NCBI RefSeq assembly: GCF_900142575.1
Contig: NZ_FRBI01000005.1
Location: 186,001 to 250,000 of the forward strand
From: Actinacidiphila paucisporea
GTDB taxonomy: Bacteria; Actinomycetota; Actinomycetes; Streptomycetales; Streptomycetaceae
Direction of reading: 5' to 3'
Length of the DNA stretch: 64,000 nucleotides
Made by a program: the position numbers and the translations under genes. Below the pieces are notes generated by a model. That model had not been told where the DNA came from. It saw only the letters and a program-made list of their open reading frames with translations, and ran no database searches. Shown one piece after another: positions 49,339 through 58,736 of this stretch; position 1 is the first letter of the stretch, and each line of letters opens with the position of its first letter.

Positions 49339-49679
49339 TCCCTCGTCCCCTCGTTCACGCTTCTTTCGATCCGATGTATCGAGTCGATACATCGTGACGA
49401 TAGAACGGCGCGAGACATCGTGCAAGACAGCAGGTGGTGACCGGCGTCACATCGTCAAACCTATGAGCTGCCAACCGCCCTTTATGTGATGAACGTTCGC
49501 ATCATGTGTCTTTTGGTCGTGCGTACTCTGTTCGCCATGCAGAGCACCGGGAACCCCGCGCCGTCGGCGCGCGTCTTGATCCTTGGTGCGGTGCGGCCTG
49601 ACACAGCCGCATGCAGGGGGACCGACCGGATTGTCACCGATGCCTTCAGGCGATCCCGCCTGTCGAGGAGTAGCTGTTC
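49339..49679. other. padR-PBP divergent intergenic region
   Basis: 341 bp. It contains the PadR-type palindrome (49372-49394) and, nearer the PBP gene, a near-palindrome around GAACGTTC (about 49490-49505). Short open frames in both directions lack family resemblance and are not called. Confidence 0.5.
49372..49394. promoter_or_regulatory. PadR operator (perfect 23-bp palindrome)
   Basis: CGATGTATCGA-G-TCGATACATCG: 11-bp perfect arms around one base, with ATGTAT and ATACAT halves matching the known PadR-family ATGTNNNNNNACAT type. It lies 34 bp upstream of the padR start. Confidence 0.85.
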
Positions 49680-52445
49680 ATGAGCGAGCACCGTCGCAAG
49701 CCGCCGCAGTCGCCTGCAGGCGGCCGTGCTGCCGCCCGGGGTGGGGGACAGCAGCCGACGCCCCCGCCGTCCGGCGGCCGCCGTGCCGCCGGCGACCCCC
49801 CAGCCGGCGCACCCGGCGGACGCGATACACCGACCGGTTCACCCAGCGGCGCCCACAGCGGTCCCCCCGCGGCGCCCACCGGGTCCGGTGGTGGCGAGCC
49901 GTACCAGGGCAGAGCGGCGGCACGCCGGGCGGCCCAGGGCCGGTCCGGCGGCGGTCGGCGCCGGGGCGGTGGCCCGGGCGGACCGGGTGGGCCGGGTGGC
50001 CCGGGCGGACCCGGCAGCGGTGGCCCCGCGGGCCGTGGCGGCCGCGGCCCGGGACGGCGCCCCACCAAGAAGCGCTTCATCGACTACCCCCGGTTCGGCA
50101 AGGAAGGCTGGCGCCACTGGATGCCGTCGTGGCGCCAGGTCACCGCGGTATGCGTCGGCTTCTTCGGCGTTCTCGTCGGCATCGTCGGCATCGCCTACGC
50201 GATGGTCGACGTCCCTGACGAGAGCCAGGCGGCCAAAGCCCAGAACAACGTCTACTACTGGGCCGACGGCAGCCGTATGGTCACCGGCGGCGGCAGCGTC
50301 AACCGGCAGAACATCCCGTACGAGAAGATCCCCAAGGCGATGCGCTACGCGGTGATCTCCGCGGAGAACAAGACCTTCGAGACCGACTCCGGCGTCGACC
50401 CGATGGGTATCGCCCGCGCGCTGTTCAACATGGCCAAGGGCGGCGAGACGCAGGGCGGCTCGACGATCACCCAGCAGTACGTCAAGAACACGATGCTCGA
50501 CCAGTCGCAGACGGTCAGCCGCAAGTTCAAAGAGCTGTTCATCTCCATAAAGGTCGGCGCGAAGGTCAGCAAGAACGACATCATCACCGGCTACCTGAAC
50601 ACCTCCTACTTCGGCCGCGGCGCCTACGGCATCCAGGCGGCCGCGCAGACGTACTACAACGTCGACGCGGAGAAGCTGAACCCCAGCCAGTGCGCGATGC
50701 TCGCCGCACTGCTCAAGGGGCCGACGTACTACGACCCGAACGGCAACACCGAGATCGACCCGTCCGCGACGTCCGACGCGAACCTGGCGCGGGTCACCCA
50801 GCGCTGGGGGTCGATCCTCGACAACGAGGTCAGGTTCGGCCACATGACCGCGGCCGAGCGGGCTCAGTACACGAAGTTCCCGATGCCGCAGGGCCTCAAG
50901 GTGCAGGCCGGGATGAACGGCCAGATCGGCTACCTCGTCGACACCGCGAACAACTACGTCATCCAGCATTCCGGCCATAACATCACCAAGGCCAAACTCG
51001 ACCGCGGCGGCTACCAGATCTACACGACCTTCGAGAAGGACAAGGTCAACGAGCTGAAGACCGCCGTCGAGAAGGTCAGGGCGCAGAAGATCAAGCCGGG
51101 CGCCGGCCATATGTACACCGGCGACCAGCAGAAGGAGTTCGGCGGCGACGCCGACACCAACGTCCAGTTCGGCGCCGCGTCGGTCGTACCCGGCAACGGG
51201 AAAATGGTGGCGATCTACGGCGGCGCGGGATACGAACACGGCGAGTTCACCAACAACGCCGACACCAAGGGTGTCCCGGTGGGTTCGACGTTCAAACCCT
51301 TCGTGCTCGCCGCCGCGATGACCCACGGCACCAACTACAGCGACGGCAAACCACTGACGCCGGACAGCAAGTACAACGCCAACGACCTGCTCCCGATCAG
51401 GGACCACAACGGCAAGCCGGTCCTCAACAAGGACAACAGCGTCTTCAAGCAGAAGAACGAGTCCGGCACGAAGTGGGGCTACATCACCTTGAACAAGGCG
51501 ATGGAGCAGTCCATCAACACCCCGTTCGTCCAGCTCGGCGAGGACGTCGGCCTGCAGACGGTCGAGGACACGGCCATCAAGGCCGGCTTGCTCAAGGACT
51601 ACATGGGAGACCTGGTCGCGTCGTACTCCATCGGCACCGCGACACCCAGCGCGATCCGGATGGCGAACGCGTACGGCACCTTCGCCGCCTCCGGCGTCGA
51701 GGTGGAGCCGTACTCGGTGACCAAGGTCGTCCACAACGGCGACGACGACCCGGACTTCCAGAAGCCGCAGGTCAAGAGGAACCCGGCGCTGGATCCCGAC
51801 GTCGCGAACACCGTGACCAAGGTGCTGCAGAACGTGGTGAAGAAGGGCACCGGTACGAAGGCGCTGGAACTGGGCCGTACCGCGGCCGGCAAGACCGGTA
51901 CCACGGACACCCCCGGCGGTACCCGGTCCGCGTGGTTCGTCGGCTACACCCAGCAGCTGTCCACGTCCGTGGTGATGTTCCGGCAGGACACCAAGGCCAA
52001 GAAGCTGCTGCCGATGGCCGGCACCGGCGGCCCCGGCTCCACCACCCACGGTGGTGACATCCCGGCGACCATGTGGACCGAGTACATGAAGGCGGCCCTC
52101 GGCAACACGGCGGACCCCGGTTTCCCGACCCCGGGCAAGATCGGTGACGGCAAGACGATCAACGAGGCGGGCGCCCCGTCGCCGACGCCGTCCGCGACGC
52201 CGCCGACGGCGAGCACGCCCACGACACCGCCCACCAGCGCTCCGCCCACGAACACCCCGCCGACCAACACCCCGACGGGGACGCCGCCGCCGACCACCAG
52301 CAACTCGCCCACGCCGCCGCAGTGCGGGCTGTTCAATCCCAACTGCCACAGCACCAGCCCGTCGGCAACCCCGACGACCACGTCGACGACCGGTCCACCG
52401 GGCCGTGGCAACGGCGGAAGCAGCGGAGCACCCAAGGGCGGCTGA
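49680..52445 (+). CDS. Class A penicillin-binding protein (transglycosylase/transpeptidase)
   Basis: 921 residues. Cytosolic disordered Pro/Gly-rich N-terminus (about 1-150), TM helix (AVCVGFFGVLVGIVGIAYAM). GT51 domain with catalytic Glu229 in SAENKTFETDSGVDP and GGSTITQQYVKN (259-270). Transpeptidase with SxxK S536-TFK539 in VGSTFKPF, SIN at 611-613 and KTGT at 738-741. Then a Thr/Pro-rich extracellular tail of about 130 residues ending near CGLFNPNC. It polymerises and cross-links peptidoglycan. A hairpin terminator follows. Confidence 0.96.
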   Translation: MSEHRRKPPQSPAGGRAAARGGGQQPTPPPSGGRRAAGDPPAGAPGGRDTPTGSPSGAHSGPPAAPTGSGGGEPYQGRAAARRAAQGRSGGGRRRGGGPGGPGGPGGPGGPGSGGPAGRGGRGPGRRPTKKRFIDYPRFGKEGWRHWMPSWRQVTAVCVGFFGVLVGIVGIAYAMVDVPDESQAAKAQNNVYYWADGSRMVTGGGSVNRQNIPYEKIPKAMRYAVISAENKTFETDSGVDPMGIARALFNMAKGGETQGGSTITQQYVKNTMLDQSQTVSRKFKELFISIKVGAKVSKNDIITGYLNTSYFGRGAYGIQAAAQTYYNVDAEKLNPSQCAMLAALLKGPTYYDPNGNTEIDPSATSDANLARVTQRWGSILDNEVRFGHMTAAERAQYTKFPMPQGLKVQAGMNGQIGYLVDTANNYVIQHSGHNITKAKLDRGGYQIYTTFEKDKVNELKTAVEKVRAQKIKPGAGHMYTGDQQKEFGGDADTNVQFGAASVVPGNGKMVAIYGGAGYEHGEFTNNADTKGVPVGSTFKPFVLAAAMTHGTNYSDGKPLTPDSKYNANDLLPIRDHNGKPVLNKDNSVFKQKNESGTKWGYITLNKAMEQSINTPFVQLGEDVGLQTVEDTAIKAGLLKDYMGDLVASYSIGTATPSAIRMANAYGTFAASGVEVEPYSVTKVVHNGDDDPDFQKPQVKRNPALDPDVANTVTKVLQNVVKKGTGTKALELGRTAAGKTGTTDTPGGTRSAWFVGYTQQLSTSVVMFRQDTKAKKLLPMAGTGGPGSTTHGGDIPATMWTEYMKAALGNTADPGFPTPGKIGDGKTINEAGAPSPTPSATPPTASTPTTPPTSAPPTNTPPTNTPTGTPPPTTSNSPTPPQCGLFNPNCHSTSPSATPTTTSTTGPPGRGNGGSSGAPKGG

Positions 52446-52454
52446 GCCGCCCAG

Positions 52455-52499
52455 GACCCCGTGGCGGACGGTAGCTTTCATCGCGACCGCCACGGGGTC
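52455..52499 (+). terminator. Terminator after the PBP gene
   Basis: GACCCCGTGGCGG (52455-52467) and CCGCCACGGGGTC (52487-52499), perfect 13-bp stem with a 19-nt loop. Confidence 0.75.
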
Positions 52500-52534
52500 T
52501 GCTGTACCCACAGCCGGTACGGCAGGATGTCGGC

Positions 52535-54022
52535 ATGACGAGCGTGCGCGATCGCGAAGAGGACGGCCGGCAGGAGCTTCCGGTGCGTCCCACCGATGAG
52601 GACCCACTGGCCGCCACGGCGAGCGAACTCATCGGCGGCCCGGCCGGCAAACATGCCGAGGCCGGCGGCCACCACTGGTGGAACGCCCTGCGGGTGATGG
52701 TGCTGGTCGTCATCGGCATGTTCGCGCTCGGCATGGTGCAGAAGGTGCCCTGCTACAACGGCGCCTGGTTCCAGGGCGGCGACCCGCAGTACATCCACGC
52801 CTGCTACTCCGACATCCCGCACCTTTACCACGACCGCGGTTTCGCCGCCGACGTCGTGCCGTACTTCGACAGCATCCCCGGGACGCTCTCCGGCAGCGGT
52901 TTCCACCATCTGGAGTACCCGGTCCTCACCGGGCTCTTCATGGAGGTCGCCTCCTGGCTGACGCCGCACGGCGGCAGCATGGACCACCGGGCCCAGGTCT
53001 TCTGGATCGTGAACTCCGGCATGCTGCTGATCTGCGCGGTCGCGCTGGTGGTGCTGGTCTCCCGCACCAACCGGCGGCGCCCCTGGGACGGGCTTTTCAT
53101 CGCGCTGTCCCCCGCGCTCGCGCTGTCCGCGACGATCAACTGGGACCTCTTCGCGGTGGCCCTGGCCTCCGCGGGCCTGCTGCTGTGGTCCCGCAGCCGG
53201 CCGCTGGCCGCCGGTGTGCTGATCGGCCTGGCCACCGCGGCCAAGCTCTACCCCGTCCTGCTGCTGCTCGCGCTGGGCATGCTCTGCCTGCGGGCCGGCA
53301 GGATGCGGGCCTTCGGCGCGGCGGTGGCCGGCGCGGTGGGCGCCTGGCTGGTGGTCAACCTGCCGGTGATCCTGCTGGCCAGGTCCGGGTGGTCGGAGTT
53401 CTACCACTACAGCCGTACCAGAGGCGTCGACTACGGCTCGGTGTGGCTGATCATCATGCAGCGCACCGGCAACCCGCTCAGCGGCGTCAGCGCGTACGTC
53501 GCCGCCCTGCTGATCCTGCTGTGTGCGGGCATCGCCGCCCTGACCTTCTACGCGCCCCGCCGGCCGCGGCTCGGCCAGATCGCCTTCCTGGTGGTGGCCG
53601 CGCTCATCGTCAGCAACAAGGTCTACTCGCCGCAGTACGTCCTGTGGCTGCTGCCGCTCGCCGTGCTCGCCCGGCCGCGCTGGCGCGACCTGCTGATCTG
53701 GCAGGGCGCCGAGGTGCTGTACTACATCGCCATCTGGATGCAGCTGGCCTACGTCACCGGCGGCACCAAGCACCACGGCCTGTCGGCCGACGGCTACCAC
53801 CTGGCGATCGCGCTGCACCTGGCGGGCGTGCTCTACCTGTGCGGGATGGTGGTCAGGGACATCCTGCTGCCGCAGCACGACGTCCTGCGGCAGGACGGCG
53901 CGGACGACCCGGCGGGCGGGGTGCTCGACGGGGCCGGGGACGCCTTCGTCCTGGGCCTCCTTCCGGAGGAGGAGGGCACGGCGGCGCCGTACCCGCCGCA
54001 GGAGGCCGGCTACGAGGCCTGA
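52535..54022 (+). CDS. GT87-type polyprenol-sugar glycosyltransferase, integral membrane
   Basis: 495 residues with about 10 membrane helices. Periplasmic GDPQYIHACYSDIPHLYHDR after the first helix carries the acidic residues of GT-C enzymes. Later EYPVLTGLFMEV and NKVYSPQYVLWLLPLAVLAR are typical of GT87 (DUF2029) mannosyltransferases that use polyprenyl-phosphate-mannose. The N-terminus is a polar cytosolic segment of about 50 residues. It lies downstream of the PBP in the same direction. The exact glycan product is unknown. Confidence 0.88.
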   Translation: MTSVRDREEDGRQELPVRPTDEDPLAATASELIGGPAGKHAEAGGHHWWNALRVMVLVVIGMFALGMVQKVPCYNGAWFQGGDPQYIHACYSDIPHLYHDRGFAADVVPYFDSIPGTLSGSGFHHLEYPVLTGLFMEVASWLTPHGGSMDHRAQVFWIVNSGMLLICAVALVVLVSRTNRRRPWDGLFIALSPALALSATINWDLFAVALASAGLLLWSRSRPLAAGVLIGLATAAKLYPVLLLLALGMLCLRAGRMRAFGAAVAGAVGAWLVVNLPVILLARSGWSEFYHYSRTRGVDYGSVWLIIMQRTGNPLSGVSAYVAALLILLCAGIAALTFYAPRRPRLGQIAFLVVAALIVSNKVYSPQYVLWLLPLAVLARPRWRDLLIWQGAEVLYYIAIWMQLAYVTGGTKHHGLSADGYHLAIALHLAGVLYLCGMVVRDILLPQHDVLRQDGADDPAGGVLDGAGDAFVLGLLPEEEGTAAPYPPQEAGYEA

Positions 54023-55050
54023 CGGTCCACTGTGCGGTCGAACTGGGTCGTGGTGTGCCGCAGGTGCGCCACCAGCTCGTCACCGACCGCGGGCGGGGCC
54101 ACATCGCCTGGCAGGAAGAGGATCGAGACCTGCATGTGCGGCGGCTCGGCGAACCAGCGCTGCTTGCCGGCCCAGACGAACGGCGACAGGTTGCGGTTGA
54201 CGGTGGCCAGGCCCGCCCTGGCCACTCCCTTGGCGCGCGGCATCAGGCCGTGCAGCGCCTTGGGCGCCTCCAGGCCCACCCCGTGCGAGGTGCCGCCGGC
54301 CACGACCACCAGGTGGCCGTTGTCCGCGGCCTTCTCCTGCCGGTAGCCGTAGCGCTCGCCCTTGGCGATCCGGGTCACGTCCAGGACGGCACCGCGGTAT
54401 TCGGTCGCGTCGTGGTCGCCGAGCCACATCCGGGTGCCGATCCTGGCGCGGAACCTGGTCTGCGGGAACTGCTGCTGGAGCGCGGCCTGCTCGGTCGCCT
54501 TGAGATGGCTGACGAACATCGTGTGCAGCGGCAGCCGGGCGGCCCGCAGCCGCTCCATCCAGCCGAAGACCTCCTCCACCGCGTCACTGCCGTCGGTACG
54601 GTCCAGCGGCAGGTGGATCGCGAAGCCCTCCAGCCGCACGTCGTCGATCGCGGTGTGCAGCTTGCCCAGGTCCTCCTCGGACACGCCGTGCCGCCGCATC
54701 GAGCTCATCACCTCGATGACCACCCGGGCGCCCACCAGCCCGCGCACCCCCTCGACCGAGGACACCGAGCGGATCGCCCGGTCCGGCAGCGGCACCGGCT
54801 CCTCACCGAGCCGGTAGGGGGTCAGCACGAGGATGTCGCCGCCGAAGTAGTCCTTTATCCTGGCGGCTTCGTACGTCGTGCCCACGGCGAGCATGTCGGC
54901 GCGCAGCCGGGTGGCCTCGTCGGCCAGCCGCTCGTGGCCGAAGCCGTAGCCGTTCCCCTTGCAGACCGGGACGAGCCCGGGGAACTGGTCAGCGACCTGC
55001 TGCTGGTGGGCACGCCAGCGTGCGGTGTCGACATACAGGGTGAGCGCCAT
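54010..55050 (-). CDS. Alanine racemase-like PLP protein paired with FemX
   Basis: 346 residues. PVCKGNGYGFG (about 28-38) is the PLP-lysine motif of fold-III enzymes (KANAYGHG in alanine racemase), followed by barrel segments such as MLAVGTTYEA, VVIEVMSSMRRHGV and MFVSHLKATEQ. The C-terminal beta-domain has IGTRMWLGD. The usual racemase second-base Tyr region is not clearly preserved, so racemisation is not assured. ATG 55050 lies 32 bp after the FemX stop, same strand, implying a shared role in cell-wall precursor side chains. The pair is conserved in streptomycetes. Its 3' end overlaps that of the convergent GT87 gene by 13 bp. Confidence 0.78.
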   Translation of the reverse strand: MALTLYVDTARWRAHQQQVADQFPGLVPVCKGNGYGFGHERLADEATRLRADMLAVGTTYEAARIKDYFGGDILVLTPYRLGEEPVPLPDRAIRSVSSVEGVRGLVGARVVIEVMSSMRRHGVSEEDLGKLHTAIDDVRLEGFAIHLPLDRTDGSDAVEEVFGWMERLRAARLPLHTMFVSHLKATEQAALQQQFPQTRFRARIGTRMWLGDHDATEYRGAVLDVTRIAKGERYGYRQEKAADNGHLVVVAGGTSHGVGLEAPKALHGLMPRAKGVARAGLATVNRNLSPFVWAGKQRWFAEPPHMQVSILFLPGDVAPPAVGDELVAHLRHTTTQFDRTVDRQAS

Positions 55051-55082
55051 GGCCTGGAGGACCTTCCTTGTGCGTCGGCCGG

Positions 55083-56222
55083 TCAGCGGCGCGACATGTA
55101 GATGTCGAGTGCCTTGTGGAGCAGTTTGTTGAGCGGGAAATCCCACTCGCCCAAGTATTCGGCAGCCTGCCCGCCCGTGCCCACCTTGAACTGGATAAGG
55201 CCGAACAGGTGATCGGTCTCGTCGAGCGAGTCGCTGATGCCGCGCAGATCGTAGACGCTGGCGCCCATGGCGTACGCGTCCCGCAGCATGCGCCACTGCA
55301 TCGCATTGGACGGCCGGACCTCGCGCTTGTGGTTGGCGGAGGCGCCGTACGAATACCAGACGTGCCGGCCGACGGTGAGCATGGTGGCCGCGGCGACCGG
55401 CTCGCCCTCGTGTACGGCCAGGTAGAGCCGCATGCGGTTGGCGTCCTCGGCATTGAGCTTGGTCCACATGCGCTGGAAGTACGACAGCGGGCGGGGCCGG
55501 AACTGGTCGCGCACCGCGGTGATCTCGTACAGCTGCTGCCACGCCGGCAGGTCGTCGTAGCCGCCCTGGATGACCTGGACGCCGGCCTTCTCGGCCTTCT
55601 TGATGTTGCGGCGCCACAGCTGGTTGAAATTCTTCAGGATGTCGTCGAGCGAGCGGTTCTCCAGCGGCACCTGGTAGACGTAGCGCGGCTGCACGTCACC
55701 GAAGCCGGCGCCGCCGTCCTCGCCCTGCTGCCAGCCCATCCGGCGCAGCCGCTCGGCCACCTCGAAGGCCCGCGGCTCGATGAAGTCGGCCTCGACATCC
55801 CGCAGCCGCTTGATGTCGGGGTCGGCGATGCCCGCCTTGATCGTGTTGGCGTCCCACCGGCGGATTATCACCGGCGGACCCATCTTCACGGTGAAGGCGC
55901 CCTGCTGCTTGAGGTGCCGCAGCATCGGCTGCAGCCACTCGTCCAGATTCGGCGCGTACCAGTTGATGACGGGACCCTCGGGGAGATACGCCAGATACCG
56001 CTTGACCTTGGGCAACTGCCGGTAGAGGACCAGGCCCACACCGACCAGCTGGCCGCCCTTGGTCAGCTGGCCGGGCTGCTCGTCGAACCAGCCCAGGCTC
56101 TCCGACCGCCACTCGGACTTCACGTCGGCCCATGCCGGGACCTGGCAGTGGCTCGCCGCGGGCAGGCTCTGGATGTAGGCCAGGTGCTGCTCTCGGCTGA
56201 TGGTCCTCAGGGTCAGGCTCAT
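55083..56222 (-). CDS. femX: FemX-type lipid II:glycine glycyltransferase
   Basis: 379 residues. The FemABX fold (two GNAT-like domains) is seen in WADVKSEWRSESLGWFDEQP, RYLAYLPEGPVINWYAP, NFNQLWRRNIKKAEKAGVQV (the helical arm region), YSYGASANHKREVRPSNAMQ and VYDLRGISDSLDETDHLFGL. The S. coelicolor homologue attaches the bridge glycine and is essential. ATG 56222. It precedes the racemase-like gene. Confidence 0.93.
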   Translation of the reverse strand: MSLTLRTISREQHLAYIQSLPAASHCQVPAWADVKSEWRSESLGWFDEQPGQLTKGGQLVGVGLVLYRQLPKVKRYLAYLPEGPVINWYAPNLDEWLQPMLRHLKQQGAFTVKMGPPVIIRRWDANTIKAGIADPDIKRLRDVEADFIEPRAFEVAERLRRMGWQQGEDGGAGFGDVQPRYVYQVPLENRSLDDILKNFNQLWRRNIKKAEKAGVQVIQGGYDDLPAWQQLYEITAVRDQFRPRPLSYFQRMWTKLNAEDANRMRLYLAVHEGEPVAAATMLTVGRHVWYSYGASANHKREVRPSNAMQWRMLRDAYAMGASVYDLRGISDSLDETDHLFGLIQFKVGTGGQAAEYLGEWDFPLNKLLHKALDIYMSRR

Positions 56223-56298
56223 GCGGGGCGCTCCCCATGCTCACGACTGCGGGCTTATCTGGCCCGAAGCCTACTGTGCAGGGGGAGCCGTCCCACCA

Positions 56299-56332
56299 GC
56301 CCTGTGGACAACGGCGCGGCTTTCCACAGGGC
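56299..56332 (-). terminator. Inverted repeat with DnaA-box-like sequence between a small membrane gene and femX
   Basis: GCCCTGTGG (56299-56307) and CCACAGGGC (56324-56332) pair perfectly over 9 bp with a 16-nt spacer. The left arm continues into TGTGGACAA (56303-56311), an exact DnaA box. It lies 21 bp past the stop of the membrane-protein gene and 77 bp before femX, so it may be terminator, DnaA site or both. Confidence 0.5.
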
Positions 56333-56352
56333 GCCGCCCGAGTGCCGCGCTG

Positions 56353-56661
56353 CTACCAGAGCCCGCCGGTCAGACCGCCGTGGGCCACTCCGAGGTAGAA
56401 GCCGACCGCGGACATGCCCAGACCGAGGATCAGGACGAAGCGCTCGGTCGTGGTGGCGGAGATGAACTGGCCGTAGCCGCCGGTGAAGATGCCGACGAGG
56501 CCGGTCCACGAGCTGAGCAGATGCAGGTTGTCGAACGCCGATGAGATGACCGCGATGGCGCCGAGGACGAAGGTGACGATCGCAAGGGCGTTGACCAGCG
56601 GATGGGGCCGGCCGTCGGTGTTGAAGGTGAGGTGATGGGTCCGTTCCGCGTGCTGTGCCAT
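56353..56661 (-). CDS. Small integral membrane protein, 102 residues
   Basis: After a polar N-terminus (MAQHAERTHHLTFNTDGRPH) it has three hydrophobic segments: VNALAIVTFVLGAIAVISSA, WTGLVGIFTGGYGQFI and FVLILGLGMSAVGFYLGVAH. ATG 56661 has GGAGGTG about 6 nt upstream. No family name is known to me; it is conserved upstream of femX in streptomycetes as far as I recall. Confidence 0.75.
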   Translation of the reverse strand: MAQHAERTHHLTFNTDGRPHPLVNALAIVTFVLGAIAVISSAFDNLHLLSSWTGLVGIFTGGYGQFISATTTERFVLILGLGMSAVGFYLGVAHGGLTGGLW

Positions 56662-56744
56662 GGGGCACCTCCGTGACGGAGAAGTGGCGGGCTGTAGCAC
56701 CCGCCCACCCGATGTGTACAGATTGCGGTCATAAGGGGGCGGAT

Positions 56745-56774
56745 TTCAACCCGGGGGACCGAGGCGGGTAGTCT
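56745..56774 (+). promoter_or_regulatory. Possible promoter of the rpsF operon
   Basis: TTCAAC (56745-56750), 18 bp, TAGTCT (56769-56774), 155 bp upstream of rpsF. Resembles a primary-sigma promoter with a modest -35. Confidence 0.4.
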
Positions 56775-56928
56775 GTACGGTCTGCACCGGTGTCTGCGCT
56801 GGGCCAGACCGGGCGGTCGGGGGATTTCCCCGACTGTCAGTGGCCCGCGTTACCGTTGCGACGCAGATACAAACCCTCCTGCCACGGAAACGCCGTGGCC
56901 GCTGAGTCCAAAGGAGGTGGGTTCCACT

Positions 56929-57219
56929 ATGCGTCACTACGAGCTGATGCTCATTCTCGACCCCGATCTTGAGGAGCGCGCTGTCTCCCCGCTGATCGAG
57001 TCCTTCCTGTCCGTCGTCCGCAATGGCGGCGGCAGCGTGGAGAAGGTCGACACCTGGGGCCGTCGTCGTCTCGCCTATGAGATCAACAAGAAGCCCGAGG
57101 GCATCTACTCGGTCGTCGACCTCAAGGCCTCGCCTGAGGTCGTCAAGGAGCTGGACCGTCAGCTCAACCTGAACGAGTCGGTGCTGCGGACCAAGGTCCT
57201 CCGTCCGGAACTGCACTAG
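56929..57219 (+). CDS. rpsF: 30S ribosomal protein S6
   Basis: 96 residues, standard length: [40 protein letters not shown], ending [15 protein letters not shown] 56929 is chosen to match the family; AAAGGAGGTGG precedes it. First gene of rpsF-ssb-rpsR-rplI. Confidence 0.98.
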   Translation: MRHYELMLILDPDLEERAVSPLIESFLSVVRNGGGSVEKVDTWGRRRLAYEINKKPEGIYSVVDLKASPEVVKELDRQLNLNESVLRTKVLRPELH

Positions 57220-57278
57220 TACCGGACTTCGAGTAGCAGTCAGTCAGCACTGCCCAAAGCCAGTCGAGAGGTCACCCC

Positions 57279-57887
57279 ATGGCAGGCGAGACCGTCATCA
57301 CGGTCGTCGGCAATCTTGTCGACGACCCCGAGCTGCGCTTCACCCCGTCCGGTGCGGCGGTCGCGAAGTTCCGCGTCGCGTCCACTCCCCGCACCTTCGA
57401 CCGGCAGACCAATGAGTGGAAGGACGGCGAGAGCCTGTTCCTGACCTGCTCGGTCTGGCGGCAGGCGGCGGAGAACGTCGCCGAGTCGCTTCAGCGCGGC
57501 ATGCGCGTCATCGTGCAGGGCCGCCTCAAGCAGCGGTCCTACGAGGACCGCGAGGGCGTCAAGCGGACGGTCTACGAACTGGACGTCGACGAGGTCGGCG
57601 CCAGCCTCAGGAGCGCCACGGCCAAGGTCACCAAGACCAGCGGCGGTGGCGGTCGTGGCGGCCAGCCGGGCGGTTACGCCCCGGGCGGCGGCCAGGGTGG
57701 CGGCGGCTGGGGCGGCGGCTCCGGCGGCCAGCAGGGTGGCGGCGGTGCTCCCGCCGACGACCCCTGGGCCACCAGCGCACCGGCCGGCGGCGGCCAGCCG
57801 GGCGCGGGCGGCGGGCAGGGTGGCGGCGGCTGGGGCGGCGGCTCCGGCTCGTCCGGCGGCGGCTACTCGGACGAGCCGCCCTTCTAG
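57279..57887 (+). CDS. ssb: Single-stranded DNA-binding protein
   Basis: 202 residues. OB fold about 1-110 ([60 protein letters not shown]). Then a Gly/Gln-rich linker of [15 protein letters not shown] repeats and the acidic partner-binding tip DEPPF. Spacing and order in the operon are normal. Confidence 0.97.
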   Translation: MAGETVITVVGNLVDDPELRFTPSGAAVAKFRVASTPRTFDRQTNEWKDGESLFLTCSVWRQAAENVAESLQRGMRVIVQGRLKQRSYEDREGVKRTVYELDVDEVGASLRSATAKVTKTSGGGGRGGQPGGYAPGGGQGGGGWGGGSGGQQGGGGAPADDPWATSAPAGGGQPGAGGGQGGGGWGGGSGSSGGGYSDEPPF

Positions 57888-57928
57888 GGCGGACCTCACA
57901 CACTTCTTGATCGCATAGGAGAAACACC

Positions 57929-58165
57929 ATGGCGAAGCCGCCTCCGCGCAAGCCGAAGAAGAAGGTCTGCGCGTTCTGCAAGGACAAGACCGTTTACGTG
58001 GACTACAAGGACACGAACATGCTGCGGAAGTTCATTTCCGACCGCGGCAAGATCCGTGCCCGCCGCGTCACCGGCAACTGCACGCAGCACCAGCGTGACG
58101 TCGCCACGGCCGTCAAGAACAGCCGTGAGATGGCGCTGCTGCCGTACACGTCGACCGCTCGATAA
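57929..58165 (+). CDS. rpsR: 30S ribosomal protein S18
   Basis: 78 residues. [20 protein letters not shown] and [16 protein letters not shown] are typical. A CxxC pair (Cys14, Cys17) plus a later cysteine suggests the zinc-binding C+ form of S18; a zinc-free paralogue may exist elsewhere. Confidence 0.97.
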   Translation: MAKPPPRKPKKKVCAFCKDKTVYVDYKDTNMLRKFISDRGKIRARRVTGNCTQHQRDVATAVKNSREMALLPYTSTAR

Positions 58166-58183
58166 GGGAAGGGTGACCAGATA

Positions 58184-58633
58184 ATGTCGAAGATCATCCT
58201 TACCAACGAGGTCAGCGGCCTGGGTGCCGCCGGCGACATCGTGGACGTCAAGCCGGGTTACGCCCGCAACTACCTGATCCCGCGTGGCTTCGCCATCGCG
58301 TGGACCAAGGGTGGCGAGAAGGACGTCGAGCAGATCCGTCGTGCCCGTCGTATCCGCGAGATCCACTCGCTGGACGACGCGAACGTGGTGAAGGCCCAGC
58401 TGCAGTCCGTCAAGGTCCAGCTGAGCACCCGCGCCGGTGACACCGGCCGGCTCTTCGGCTCCATCACCCCGGCCGACATCGCCGCGGCGATCAAGGCCGC
58501 CGGTGGTCCGGTCGTGGACAAGCGCCGGGTCGAGGTCGGTGCGCCGATCAAGACGCTCGGTGCGCACAAGGTGTCGGTGCGGCTGCACCCCGAGGTCGAG
58601 GCTGTCCTCGACCTGGAGGTCGTGGCGGCGTAA
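58184..58633 (+). CDS. rplI: 50S ribosomal protein L9
   Basis: 149 residues. N-domain [40 protein letters not shown], then the long helix and C-domain [20 protein letters not shown]. Last gene of the operon, 18 bp after rpsR. A parS site and terminator follow. Confidence 0.98.
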   Translation: MSKIILTNEVSGLGAAGDIVDVKPGYARNYLIPRGFAIAWTKGGEKDVEQIRRARRIREIHSLDDANVVKAQLQSVKVQLSTRAGDTGRLFGSITPADIAAAIKAAGGPVVDKRRVEVGAPIKTLGAHKVSVRLHPEVEAVLDLEVVAA

Positions 58634-58650
58634 CGCCCCTTGCTCGGCAT

Positions 58651-58664
58651 GTTCCACGTGGAAC
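58651..58664. promoter_or_regulatory. parS: parS site 9
   Basis: GTTCCACGTGGAAC, between the rplI stop and its terminator, 33 kb from oriC. Confidence 0.85.
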
Positions 58665-58669
58665 ACCAG

Positions 58670-58703
58670 GGGCCGGGTGCCCTCTTCGGAGGGTGCCCGG
58701 CCC
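58670..58703. terminator. Terminator of the rpsF-rplI operon
   Basis: GGGCCGGGTGCCCTC (58670-58684), loop TTCG, GAGGGTGCCCGGCCC (58689-58703): 13 pairs with a 2-nt internal mismatch and a stable UUCG tetraloop. Also serves the convergent MATE gene. Confidence 0.8.
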
Positions 58704-58736
58704 TTGCGCGTGCCCGCATGCGCCGCGCTGGACGGT

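Noticed and set aside
49486..49683. 65-residue frame just upstream of the PBP gene
   Set aside because: No ribosome-binding site of note and no recognisable pattern; overlaps the PBP start region.
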